A DNA stretch of 6,727 nt, from the NCBI GenBank assembly GCA_005880755.1, contig VBGV01000001.1, positions 1-6,727 on the forward strand. The letters run 5' to 3'. The translations under genes were made by a program, and so were the position numbers. Below, one piece after another: positions 1-6,237 of this stretch. This DNA comes from Chloroflexota bacterium. Its GTDB lineage: Bacteria > Chloroflexota > Dormibacteria > Dormibacterales > Dormibacteraceae. How positions within the stretch are numbered: the first letter of the stretch is position 1; every line of letters starts with the position of its first letter. The notes under the pieces are model-generated. The model was not told the DNA's origin, did not search any database, and saw nothing but the letters and a program-made list of their open reading frames with translations.

Positions 1-240
1 ACCGCGGTGCGCGTCCGCGCGACAGGACTCACGCAAGCCGACAAGAACCGACTGTCGGGGTACGGACGGATCGACGACGAAGGCGAGCTGATGACGTTCG
101 CGAACCTCGACGCCGATCGCGTGCCGGAGCTAGTGGCTTCGATCGTGTCCATGGGCGGTCGCGTCTACGAGGTCGCGCCACGTCATCAAACATTGGAAGA
201 CCGCTTCCTCCAACTCCTCGACGACGAGGACAAGTCGTAA
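1..240 (+). CDS. ABC transporter ATP-binding protein, C-terminal tail (5' end outside window)
   Basis: The frame is open from base 1 to a TAA at 238-240, giving the last 79 residues of a longer protein. The Walker and signature motifs would lie upstream, outside the window. What is visible is the accessory C-terminal region common in ATPases paired with ABC-2 permeases: a short strand, then a VPELVASIV helix, then GGRVYEVAPRHQTLEDRFLQ, matching the usual '...vyeV.p...sLEd.Fl.L' ending of these subunits. The acidic tail DDEDKS closes the protein. The stop overlaps the ATG of the permease by one base, so the two are surely co-transcribed and probably translationally coupled. The GTG at 7 is an internal codon, not the start. 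The family call is firm from the ending plus the neighbour; the substrate cannot be told. Confidence 0.85.
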   Translation, partial: TAVRVRATGLTQADKNRLSGYGRIDDEGELMTFANLDADRVPELVASIVSMGGRVYEVAPRHQTLEDRFLQLLDDEDKS

Positions 241-1103
241 TGCCACCGCTGCTCGTCATCGCGCGGCTCACGGTGCAGGAATCGTCACGGCGCCGGCTTC
301 TGCTGGCGCTGCTGATCCTCACGCTGATCGTGGTCGGCGTTTCGGCGTGGGGCTTCAACAAGATCACGACCGTGACGCGCAGCGACGGAACGCCCCTTCC
401 GCCGGAACAGGTCTCGCTGATCACCTCCCAACTCCTGATCGTGGTGACCTTCATGTTCAGCGGCGTCCTGGCGCTGAGCGCGGCCGTGGTCGCGGGGCCG
501 CTCATCTCGGGCGAGGTGGAGAGCGGGTTGCTGCTTTCGATGCTCGCCCGACCGCTTCGGCGCAGCGAGGTCGTCATCGGCAAGTGGCTCGGCCTGGCCG
601 CGCTGGTCGCGGTCTACGCGGCAGGCGCCGGCGGTCTCGAGCTGGCTGCCGTGGACTGGGCGACCGGGTATTTACCGCCGCATCCGGTCGAGCTCCTGGT
701 GTTCGTCGCGGCCGAAGGCCTGATCCTGCTATCCCTGGGCATGCTGCTGTCGACCCGACTCTCCGGCATCACCGCGGGCGTGATCGCGTTGGTGGCGTGG
801 CTCATGGCGTGGATCGCCGGCGTCGTGGGCGACATCGGCACGGGATTGCAGAACCAGGCGCTTCAGAACGTCGGCGTGGTGAGCCACCTGCTGCTCCCAT
901 CGGACGGACTGTGGCGCGGCGCGATCTACGCGATGGAGCCGGACACGTTGATCGCCGCCATGCGTGCGCTGGGGACGGCGGGGCGGGCCAACCCATTCGC
1001 GGCCGTGGACCCGCCGCCGATCGAGTTCCTGGCGTGGGTCGCCCTCTGGTTTGCGATCGTGCTGGGCGCGAGCATCGCGAGTTTCCGTACCCGCGAGATC
1101 TAG
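240..1103 (+). CDS. ABC-2 type transporter permease subunit
   Basis: This 287-residue integral membrane protein would form the channel of an ABC transporter with the ATPase encoded just upstream. Hydrophobic segments lie at about residues 20-38, 61-89, 116-137, 151-170, 179-199 and 263-281, which fits the six-helix ABC-2 fold. Between helices 2 and 3 sits the family's cytoplasmic element, GEVESG...LARPLRRSEVVIGKWLG (residues 91-118), equivalent to the usual 'E.esGtl..ll..P.sR..ii.gK'. The loop after helix 5 (about 200-262) is long and probably extracellular. The ATG overlaps the ATPase stop (TAATG), and GAGGA at 226-230 gives a good ribosome-binding site 9 bases ahead. The TAG stop overlaps the stop of the opposing HNH remnant through a CTAG. 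The substrate is unknown: drug export, lipid export and Cu-processing (NosY-like) transporters share this architecture. Confidence 0.9.
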   Translation: MPPLLVIARLTVQESSRRRLLLALLILTLIVVGVSAWGFNKITTVTRSDGTPLPPEQVSLITSQLLIVVTFMFSGVLALSAAVVAGPLISGEVESGLLLSMLARPLRRSEVVIGKWLGLAALVAVYAAGAGGLELAAVDWATGYLPPHPVELLVFVAAEGLILLSLGMLLSTRLSGITAGVIALVAWLMAWIAGVVGDIGTGLQNQALQNVGVVSHLLLPSDGLWRGAIYAMEPDTLIAAMRALGTAGRANPFAAVDPPPIEFLAWVALWFAIVLGASIASFRTREI

Positions 1104-1739
1104 TCCGGTCCTCTTGGCAATCCGAATGTGACCGTCGGCGCGATGGTCACGATCTCGCCACTCTCGGTTCTGATCAGCTGCCATCCGCCCTCATGCACCA
1201 TCCGATGGTGCCGGCGACATAGTAAGGACGAGGTTGTCCAGATCTGTTGGACCCCCGTTGATCCAGCTCAAGAGGTGATGCCCGTCGCACTTTGAAGCCG
1301 GCCGCTCGCAACCCGGCCACTTGCAGTGGCAGTCTCGGGTCTTTAGGGCCCGCTTCAGGGATGGCGACACGATCCGTGTCGTTCGCCCGACGTCCATCAC
1401 CAGTGATTCCTGGCTGAGGAGGACGCGGGTCACGCTACATTCGCAGGCCATCCGCCGCACGGCGAGCGAGGAGATGGGAAGCGAGAACTCCATCTCTCCT
1501 GCTGCCGCTCCGGCCAGGCCCTTGAGTGTCTCGATGCTGGCTGTGACCTGGATGTTGGCCTGCTTGCCACCCGACGCCAGCTCGACCAGGTGCTCGCCGA
1601 CGTTGATCCGGTCGGAGGCGACCTTGTCCGTCAGGTGGCAGTTGAAGCGCAGGCAGTCGGTGGGTGAGTTGTAGCCCTCTCGTTCCAGGAAACCGTTCTG
1701 GAAGAGCTCGGCGGCAAGCATGGAGGCCTCGCCAGGCAA
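1100..1739 (-). pseudogene. Decayed DUF222/13E12-type HNH endonuclease (5' truncated, internal deletion, frameshift)
   Basis: The readable frame runs from a TTG at 1739 to a TGA at 1191-1193 (182 codons). Its C-terminal half is clearly the HNH domain of the DUF222-linked family: CKWPGC (residues 139-144), then CDGHHLLSWINGGPTDLDNL. Directly after DNLVL the frame turns to unrelated residues. If one base is removed near 1220-1224, the minus strand continues as LLCRRHHRMVHEGGWQL and on to a TAG at 1100-1102, restoring the missing catalytic histidines and normal C-terminus. Residues 23-50 (GYNSPTDCLRFNCHLTDK...) look like the start of DUF222, but residues 52 onward (VELASGGKQANIQVT) look like the region just before the HNH part. 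The roughly 150 residues normally between them appear to be absent. The frame is also closed by a stop about 13 bases upstream of the TTG, so the true N-terminus is lost. The frameshift alone could be a sequencing error; the three lesions together argue for real decay. Confidence 0.8.
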
Positions 1740-1778
1740 TACCCGCCGCCCTCTTCACAGTCCCAAGTCGGGTCGAAA

Positions 1779-2174
1779 TTACATGGGTCGGGCGAGCCAG
1801 CTCCCAGGCCACACGAACTTCGCCGCCTCCCGAACGAGATAGATCGTGCCGAGGAAGACCAAAACGCCGTTGACCACGTGCAGGGCCGAGACTCCCTGCA
1901 CCCCGGTGTGGGCCAGAGTCGCCTGGACGAACATGAGCACGAAAAGCACGATGTTGATGATGGTGACCCGCCAAGGCATCCGCGCCGCGAACGCCAGCCC
2001 GATGCCGAGCAAGATCGCAATCCCGATGAGGTCCCCGACGATGAAGTGCGCGCCGAAATCCTTCACGCCGTTGAAGCCGAACACCCCGTACCCCGCCAGG
2101 TAGAACTGCAGGACAGTCGCTCCGATGATGATCCCGATCCAGCCCACGTAAAACATGCGCAAGTTGCGGACCAT
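1779..2174 (-). CDS. Small four-helix membrane protein, DUF6220-like
   Basis: This 131-residue protein has four predicted membrane helices at about residues 8-30, 42-63, 69-90 and 97-115, with short loops and a basic C-terminal tail. The pattern LQFYLAGYGVFGF at the end of helix 1, a histidine opening helix 2 (H43), a Gln in helix 3 (MFVQATLAHTG) and SALHVVNGVLV in helix 4 (H99) resembles DUF6220-type membrane proteins, which have no established function. Conserved histidines facing the membrane are also seen in haem- or quinone-linked four-helix proteins, so a redox role is possible but unproven. The start is well supported: ATG at 2174 with AGGGAGGGG (2178-2186) directly upstream. The 68-base gap from the glutamate dehydrogenase stop leaves open either read-through transcription or its own promoter. 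Confidence 0.8.
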   Translation of the reverse strand: MVRNLRMFYVGWIGIIIGATVLQFYLAGYGVFGFNGVKDFGAHFIVGDLIGIAILLGIGLAFAARMPWRVTIINIVLFVLMFVQATLAHTGVQGVSALHVVNGVLVFLGTIYLVREAAKFVWPGSWLARPM

Positions 2175-2177
2175 GGA

Positions 2178-2186
2178 CCCCTCCCT
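2178..2186 (-). promoter_or_regulatory. Strong ribosome-binding site for the DUF6220-like gene
   Basis: On the minus strand AGGGAGGGG lies just ahead of the ATG at 2174. Its GGGAGG core is 5 bases from the start codon. It is the strongest Shine-Dalgarno-like match in the window and fixes the start of this gene. The unit to its right relies on coupled or weak sites instead. Confidence 0.6.
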
Positions 2187-2213
2187 ACTCGAACCGGCTG
2201 GTGGCTGGCGCGC

Positions 2214-2219
2214 ATTGTA
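2214..2219 (-). promoter_or_regulatory. Possible -10 element upstream of the DUF6220-like gene
   Basis: Reading on the minus strand, TACAAT lies about 40 bases before the ATG at 2174, in the only non-coding gap (2175-2242) between glutamate dehydrogenase and this gene. It matches the sigma-70 -10 consensus at five of six positions (TATAAT) and stands out in GC-rich surroundings. No -35 hexamer is visible 16-18 bases upstream; that stretch is all G and C. It is therefore a weak candidate and may be chance. Confidence 0.22.
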
Positions 2220-2242
2220 GGGGCGATCGGCACCCCGCGCGC

Positions 2243-3514
2243 TCAGGGGTAGAGGCCTCTATCCCGCGTGGCTCCGGCCACCCGCGAAACCGCCTGCACG
2301 TACGCCGCCATCCGCATGTCGAGCTTCCGCTCCTCCCGGGTCTTCAACACCTCGTTGAAGGCGCGCGAAAGGATCGCCTTCAGCTTCTGGTTGACCTCGT
2401 GCTCGGACCAGAAGAACGACTGCAGGTCCTGGACCCACTCGAAATAGGAGACGGTGACGCCACCCGCGTTGGCCAGGATGTCGGGCACGAGGAAGATGCC
2501 TCGCTCGCGGAAGATCGCGTCGGCCTCCGGGGTCGTCGGCCCATTGGCTCCCTCGACGATGAGCGTCGCCTTCACGTCCCGCGCGTTGCGCGAGGTCAGC
2601 TGGTTGCCGATCGCCGCCGGCACGAGCAGGTCGCAGTCGACGGTCAGCAGCTCCTGGTTGCCGATCTCCTGCGCGCCAGGAAATCCCTTCAGGGTCTTCT
2701 CGCGCGCCCGATACTCCAGGACTCGCTTGACGGACAGGCCGAGTGGGTTGTAGATCCCGCCGTAGTCCTCTGAGACCGCGACCACCGTGCAGCCCGCCTC
2801 TTCGAGCAGCTTCGCGCTGATGCTTCCGACATTGCCGAATCCTTGCACCGCGACCCTGGTTTGATGCGGCGCTCGGCCCAGATGCTCGAGCGCGGCGACG
2901 GCGCAGATCGTCACCCCGCGCCCCGTCGCCTCGATCCGACCCGCCGAGCCACCGACCTCGACCGGCTTGCCCGTGACCGACGCGGGCACCGAATATCCGA
3001 GGTGCATAGAAAGGGTGTCCATGATCCACGCCATGGTCTGGCCGTCGGTGTTGACGTCGGGCGCGGGGATGTCGCGATCGCTGCCAATGAGGATCGAGAT
3101 CTCGGTCGCAAATCGTCGAGTCATGTGCTCGAGCTCGTTGAGCGAGAGCTCACGCGGGTTGACGATGATGCCGCCCTTCGCCCCGCCGAAGGGGATGTTG
3201 ACGACCGCACACTTCCACGTCATCCACATCGCGAGGGCCTTGACCTCGTTGAGCGAGACGTCGGGGTGATAGCGGATGCCCCCCTTCGCGGGTCCCCGAT
3301 TGATGTTGTGCTGCACGCGGTAGCCGGTGAAGACCCGCGTGTGGCCGTTGTCGAGCTTCACCGGGAAGTGACACGTGAACTCCCGCTGCACCTCACGAAG
3401 GACCTCGCGCAGCCAGGGCTCCAGCTTGATCAGCTCCGCGGCCTCGTCGAACTGCGACTGCGCGGTGCGCCATTCGTCCGCCTCGACGACGGGTCTTAGC
3501 TCGGTCGCGCTCAC
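2243..3514 (-). CDS. gdhA: Glu/Leu/Phe/Val family dehydrogenase, most likely NAD(P)-dependent glutamate dehydrogenase
   Basis: This cytosolic enzyme reversibly deaminates glutamate to 2-oxoglutarate and ammonia. The 423-residue length is normal for bacterial hexameric enzymes. The N-terminal dimerisation and substrate domain (about 1-195) carries GPAKGGIRYHP (74-84, substrate lysine K77), WMTWK (K101), and the signature PFGGAKGG with catalytic lysine K113. The catalytic aspartate is D153 in PAPDVNT. The Rossmann domain starts near 200 and carries GFGNVG (225-230). The acidic residues at the end of the second strand (VAVSED, 245-250) lean towards NAD use, but this is not decisive. IVEGANGPTTPEAD (319-332) and PDILANAGGV (344-353) are typical of the family. 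The start is a GTG at 3512-3514, with GGGGA about 9 bases upstream. It lies 37 bases after the ThDP enzyme stop and is probably the last gene of that unit. Leucine or other amino-acid dehydrogenases of this superfamily are shorter, so glutamate is the best substrate guess. Confidence 0.95.
   Translation of the reverse strand: MSATELRPVVEADEWRTAQSQFDEAAELIKLEPWLREVLREVQREFTCHFPVKLDNGHTRVFTGYRVQHNINRGPAKGGIRYHPDVSLNEVKALAMWMTWKCAVVNIPFGGAKGGIIVNPRELSLNELEHMTRRFATEISILIGSDRDIPAPDVNTDGQTMAWIMDTLSMHLGYSVPASVTGKPVEVGGSAGRIEATGRGVTICAVAALEHLGRAPHQTRVAVQGFGNVGSISAKLLEEAGCTVVAVSEDYGGIYNPLGLSVKRVLEYRAREKTLKGFPGAQEIGNQELLTVDCDLLVPAAIGNQLTSRNARDVKATLIVEGANGPTTPEADAIFRERGIFLVPDILANAGGVTVSYFEWVQDLQSFFWSEHEVNQKLKAILSRAFNEVLKTREERKLDMRMAAYVQAVSRVAGATRDRGLYP
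2246..2265. repeat. Inverted repeat across the 3' end of glutamate dehydrogenase
   Basis: GGGGTAGAGG is followed directly by CCTCTATCCC, an inverted repeat of 10-base arms with one imperfect position (G-T type) and a GGCC centre. It covers the last seven codons of glutamate dehydrogenase, just before its TGA. Folded as RNA it would give a short stem with a four-base loop. No U-rich run follows on the minus strand, so it is not a classical intrinsic terminator. Coding constraint could also create it by chance. Confidence 0.3.
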
Positions 3515-3551
3515 CGGGGGTCCCCGAAAAATCGGAGATTTCTTGGGGTTT

Positions 3552-5177
3552 TCACATCAGCACAGATGATCGCGGATATTCCGCGGTCGGATCGCAGATC
3601 ACGTTGATGCACGCCGGCGCGCCCGACTTGAAGGCTCGCTCGAGCGCGGGCCGGACCTCCTCCGGCCGGTCCACCATCTCGCCGTAACCGCCAAGGGCTT
3701 CCACGACCTTGTCGTAACGGGTGTTGGGCCCGAGGTCCGCCGCCACGCTCGTGCCGAGCATGCTCTGCATCGGGTGCTTCTCCAGCGCCCAGATGCCGTT
3801 GTTGCCGACGACGCAGACCACCGGGATGCGGTGGCGCACCATCGTGTCGAACTCCATGGCCGAGAAGCCGAAGGCACCGTCGCCCGACACGAGGATCACC
3901 TGGTGGTCCGGCCGCGCAAGCTTGGCAGCCATCGCGTAGCCTGGGCCAGAGCCGAGACACCCGAACGGTCCAGGGTCGATCCACAGGCCCGGTTTGCGGC
4001 GCTCGAGCAGGCGGCCCGCAAACGAGACGAAGTCGCCCCCGTCCCCGACGATCACTGCGTCCGGGTCGGCGAACCGGTCCACCTCGGAGATGAGCCGCGC
4101 GGGATGGACGGGCGAGGAATCGGACCGCGTCATCGACTCATCACGACGGCGGGCCCCGGTCTCAGCTTCGCGCAAACTGTCGAGCCAGGAGCGGCGCGCG
4201 GGCGCCCCCTCCACCGCGGAGGCCAGCTCGGCCAGCGCCGATTTCACGTTGCCGTAGATGGCGACCTGGGCCGGCCGGTGCTTGCGGTGATCGTCGACGT
4301 CGACGTAGATCAGCCGCGCGTCATCGGCGAACACCGGCGGCTGTCCGAAGTTCAGGCGGAAGTCCAGGAGCACGCCCGCCAGCACGACCAGGTCCGCCTC
4401 GCGCAGCGCTTGCCCGCGGGCACGGGCGAAATACAGCGGATGGTCCGGCGCCAGCATTCCGCGGGCCATCCCGTTGACGATCACCGGAATGTTCGCGGTC
4501 TCCACCACGGAGCGGAGCTCGTCTTCGGCGTGAGCCCACCACACGCCGCCGCCCGCGACGAGCACCGGGCGCTCCGCCGATCGAATCGCCCGCGCCGCCT
4601 CGGCGATCAGCGCATGGTCCGGGGGCGGACCGGCATCGACGGTGAGATGTTCGGTCGCTTCGGGCAAATCGGCCGCGCCGAAGAACACGTCGATCGGGAT
4701 GTCCATGAACACCGGACCGGTGCGCCGGCTGAGCGCGGTCCGCATGCACTCGGCGGCGGTGCTGTACGCGTCTTCGGCCGAGTTCAGCGTGAGAGCTTTC
4801 TTGGTCAGGCTGCGCACGACCTCGACGTGGTCCATCTCCTGCAGCGAGCCCATGCCCCATCGCGCGATCGGCGCGCGTCCGCCGACGACAAAGAGCGGGC
4901 TGTCGTTGCCCTGCGCCTGGGCGAGCGCCGATGCGGAGTTGGTCACGCCGGGACCGGCGGTCACCGCGGCGACGCCGCACTCGCGTGTGACCTTGGCCCA
5001 ACCCTCGGCCGCAAATGCCGCGGACTGCTCGTGCCGGACGTCGATGACCCGGATGCCGTGCTCCGTCGCGCCAGTCAGGATCGGCCAGATGTGCCCGCCA
5101 TTGAGCGTGAAGAGGTGGCTGACTCCCGCCCGTTTCAGAGCGAGGGCGACCAGCTCACCGGCGTTGCCCGAGTCCAC
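3552..5177 (-). CDS. Thiamine diphosphate-dependent enzyme, acetolactate synthase large-subunit / 2-hydroxyacyl-CoA lyase type
   Basis: This 541-residue enzyme has the three-domain layout of the acetolactate synthase/oxalyl-CoA decarboxylase family. The N-terminal pyrimidine-binding domain (about 5-165) contains GGHIWPIL and the catalytic glutamate E50 in VRHEQSAAFAAEGWAK, then VTAGPGVTN (72-80). The central domain is about 185-325. The C-terminal domain carries the diphosphate/Mg motif GDG (432-434) ... NN (459-460), spaced 29 residues as expected. It could make acetolactate, but the GGHIWPI and MGSLQEMDHV regions resemble ILVBL/HACL2-like proteins and other 'acetolactate synthase-like' enzymes, and no small regulatory subunit gene is next to it. 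The substrate is therefore open. The start chosen is the GTG at 5175-5177, overlapping the asparaginase stop by one base (TAGTG). The frame stays open further upstream to 5399, but that part is low-complexity Arg/Gly-rich and lies inside the asparaginase gene, so it is not used. Confidence 0.88.
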   Translation of the reverse strand: MDSGNAGELVALALKRAGVSHLFTLNGGHIWPILTGATEHGIRVIDVRHEQSAAFAAEGWAKVTRECGVAAVTAGPGVTNSASALAQAQGNDSPLFVVGGRAPIARWGMGSLQEMDHVEVVRSLTKKALTLNSAEDAYSTAAECMRTALSRRTGPVFMDIPIDVFFGAADLPEATEHLTVDAGPPPDHALIAEAARAIRSAERPVLVAGGGVWWAHAEDELRSVVETANIPVIVNGMARGMLAPDHPLYFARARGQALREADLVVLAGVLLDFRLNFGQPPVFADDARLIYVDVDDHRKHRPAQVAIYGNVKSALAELASAVEGAPARRSWLDSLREAETGARRRDESMTRSDSSPVHPARLISEVDRFADPDAVIVGDGGDFVSFAGRLLERRKPGLWIDPGPFGCLGSGPGYAMAAKLARPDHQVILVSGDGAFGFSAMEFDTMVRHRIPVVCVVGNNGIWALEKHPMQSMLGTSVAADLGPNTRYDKVVEALGGYGEMVDRPEEVRPALERAFKSGAPACINVICDPTAEYPRSSVLM

Positions 5178-5998
5178 TACTCCGCCATCGCCCAGGGCAT
5201 GGCCGGCGTGTTGAACGCCGCCTGCGGGGCGCCGTCGCGCGGGACCAGGATCACGCCCCCGGGCGCAGCGAGCGCCTTGCCGAGGTGGTCGATGGCGCCT
5301 CTGGCCACCGACGCCGGCTCCATGCCGTGCTGCAGCTCGATGACCATCAAACGCGCGAGACCGAGCCGGATGAAGGCCTCGCCCAGGCCGGTGCCGCACA
5401 CGCCACCGAACCGATCGTCGACGTAGAACCCCGCGCCGGGAATCGGCGAGTCGCCGATGCGTCCGGGCAGCTTGCCCACGCGGCCGCCGGTCGACACCGC
5501 GACGGCGATGTGTCCGTCACCATCGCGCGCCACCGCGCCGACGGTGTCAGCCCCTTCGATCAGCTCCTGGCGCTTGCGGTCGGTGATGAAGATCGACGGG
5601 TCGGCCATCTCGACGCCATGGTCTCGGGCGAAGCGCGAGGCGCCTTCGGCCGCCAGCAGCACGTGCCGACCATCCTCCATCACGGCTACCGCGAGGTCGA
5701 TCGGGTGCCGGACGTCGCGCAGGCACGCCACGCCGCCCGCCCGCAGCGCTGCGCCTTCCATCACACCCGCGTCCAGCTCCACCACGCCGTCGCTGTTCAG
5801 GCACGCGCCGATGCCGGCGTTGAGGAGTGGCTCGTCTTCCATGTGGCGCACCGCCGCCACAGCCGCCGCCAGCGCACCGGTGCCGATCGTCGACCAACCG
5901 ATGTCGCAGGCGCGCTCGACCGCGGCCTGGCGATGCGTGCGTTCGGCTTCGGGAACGGGGCCGGCGCCACCGTGGACGATCAGCGCCGGACGGGCCAA
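5177..5998 (-). CDS. iaaA: Isoaspartyl peptidase/L-asparaginase, Ntn-hydrolase (asparaginase type 2 fold)
   Basis: Enzymes of this family are made as a single chain that cuts itself to free an N-terminal threonine. They hydrolyse asparagine or beta-aspartyl (isoaspartyl) peptides to aspartate. Visible features: VHGGAG near the N-terminus (8-13); the LNAGIG...NSDGVVELDAGVMEG loop (59-82); the predicted cleavage site and nucleophile T152 in ADTVGAVARDG; STGG (169-172); the substrate arginine and aspartate R180 and D183 in PGRIGDSP; and GTGLGE (202-207), whose Thr203-Gly204 would form the oxyanion hole. The predicted alpha chain is 1-151 and the beta chain 152-273. At 273 residues it is shorter than the roughly 300-320 of common homologues, mainly through a short linker before T152. 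The start is a TTG at 5996-5998 immediately after an in-frame TAG, and no other start precedes the conserved VHGGAG. It has no signal peptide, so it should be cytosolic. It is coupled to the ThDP enzyme downstream. Confidence 0.92.
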   Translation of the reverse strand: MARPALIVHGGAGPVPEAERTHRQAAVERACDIGWSTIGTGALAAAVAAVRHMEDEPLLNAGIGACLNSDGVVELDAGVMEGAALRAGGVACLRDVRHPIDLAVAVMEDGRHVLLAAEGASRFARDHGVEMADPSIFITDRKRQELIEGADTVGAVARDGDGHIAVAVSTGGRVGKLPGRIGDSPIPGAGFYVDDRFGGVCGTGLGEAFIRLGLARLMVIELQHGMEPASVARGAIDHLGKALAAPGGVILVPRDGAPQAAFNTPAMPWAMAE

Positions 5999-6005
5999 CT
6001 AGTGG

Positions 6006-6218
6006 CTAGTACGCCTCGGCGGCCTGAGTGTCGGGCCAGTTGGTGCGTCGCTCGAGAAAACGGCGCTCGGCGACGCGGCGGTCGAAGGGGTTGATGACAC
6101 GGCGCCCGGCCACCGCGCGCTCCGGGTCGCGGCGTTCGGTAAAGCGGCGCTCCAGGCCAGATCGCCTGTCCAAGCCGGCTCTGCGCTCAGGTCCACGCGG
6201 GGTTGCGTCCACCACCAC
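6006..6218 (-). CDS. Small arginine-rich protein with repeated E/D-R-R triplets, unknown function
   Basis: This 70-residue protein has no family I recognise. Its core (residues 11-58) holds eight RR pairs, seven of them preceded by Glu or Asp (ERR 11, DRR 17, ERR 23, ERR 28, DRR 46, ERR 51, ERR 56), with an irregular spacing of 5-10 residues. A short acidic/neutral tail, NWPDTQAAEAY, follows. It has no cysteines, no membrane segment and no signal peptide. It would be very basic and might bind nucleic acid or an acidic surface, but that is only inference from composition. Three GTG codons in a row open it (6210-6218), preceded by AGAAGAG; the second or third GTG gives better spacing to that site. 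It sits about 19 bases after the ThyX-like gene and 7 before the asparaginase TTG, so it fills the gap exactly as a gene in this unit would. The other minus-strand frame here is a shadow of the ThyX-like gene. Confidence 0.6.
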   Translation of the reverse strand: MVVDATPRGPERRAGLDRRSGLERRFTERRDPERAVAGRRVINPFDRRVAERRFLERRTNWPDTQAAEAY

Positions 6219-6237
6219 TCTTCTAAGACGAACGATG

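Noticed and set aside
347..1222. Open frame of 291 codons on the + strand overlapping the permease
   Set aside because: It is the +2 shadow of the permease, Arg/Gly-rich with no membrane segments or motifs, while the permease frame shows clear family features.
1217..1226. Programmed ribosomal frameshift in the HNH gene
   Set aside because: The minus-strand bases around the shift show no slippery heptamer, and no obvious stimulating structure was seen. The gene also has other lesions, so simple decay (or a sequence error) explains it better.
3515..3551. Terminator or promoter between the ThDP enzyme and glutamate dehydrogenase
   Set aside because: The 37-base gap has a short CGGGG/CCCCG palindrome and a few T's, but the T's come before the palindrome on the minus strand and no -10/-35 pair fits. 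It serves best as a leader with the ribosome-binding site.
5178..5399. N-terminal extension of the ThDP enzyme to an upstream start at 5399 (615 residues)
   Set aside because: The extension is Arg/Gly/Ala-rich, without family similarity, and lies wholly inside the asparaginase coding region. The GTG at 5177 overlaps the asparaginase stop and gives the usual N-terminus.
3774..5426. Long open frame of 550 codons on the + strand
   Set aside because: It lies antisense to the ThDP enzyme and part of the asparaginase. Its composition (Arg, His, Asp, Gly-rich) is typical of a high-GC shadow frame, and it has no recognisable domain.
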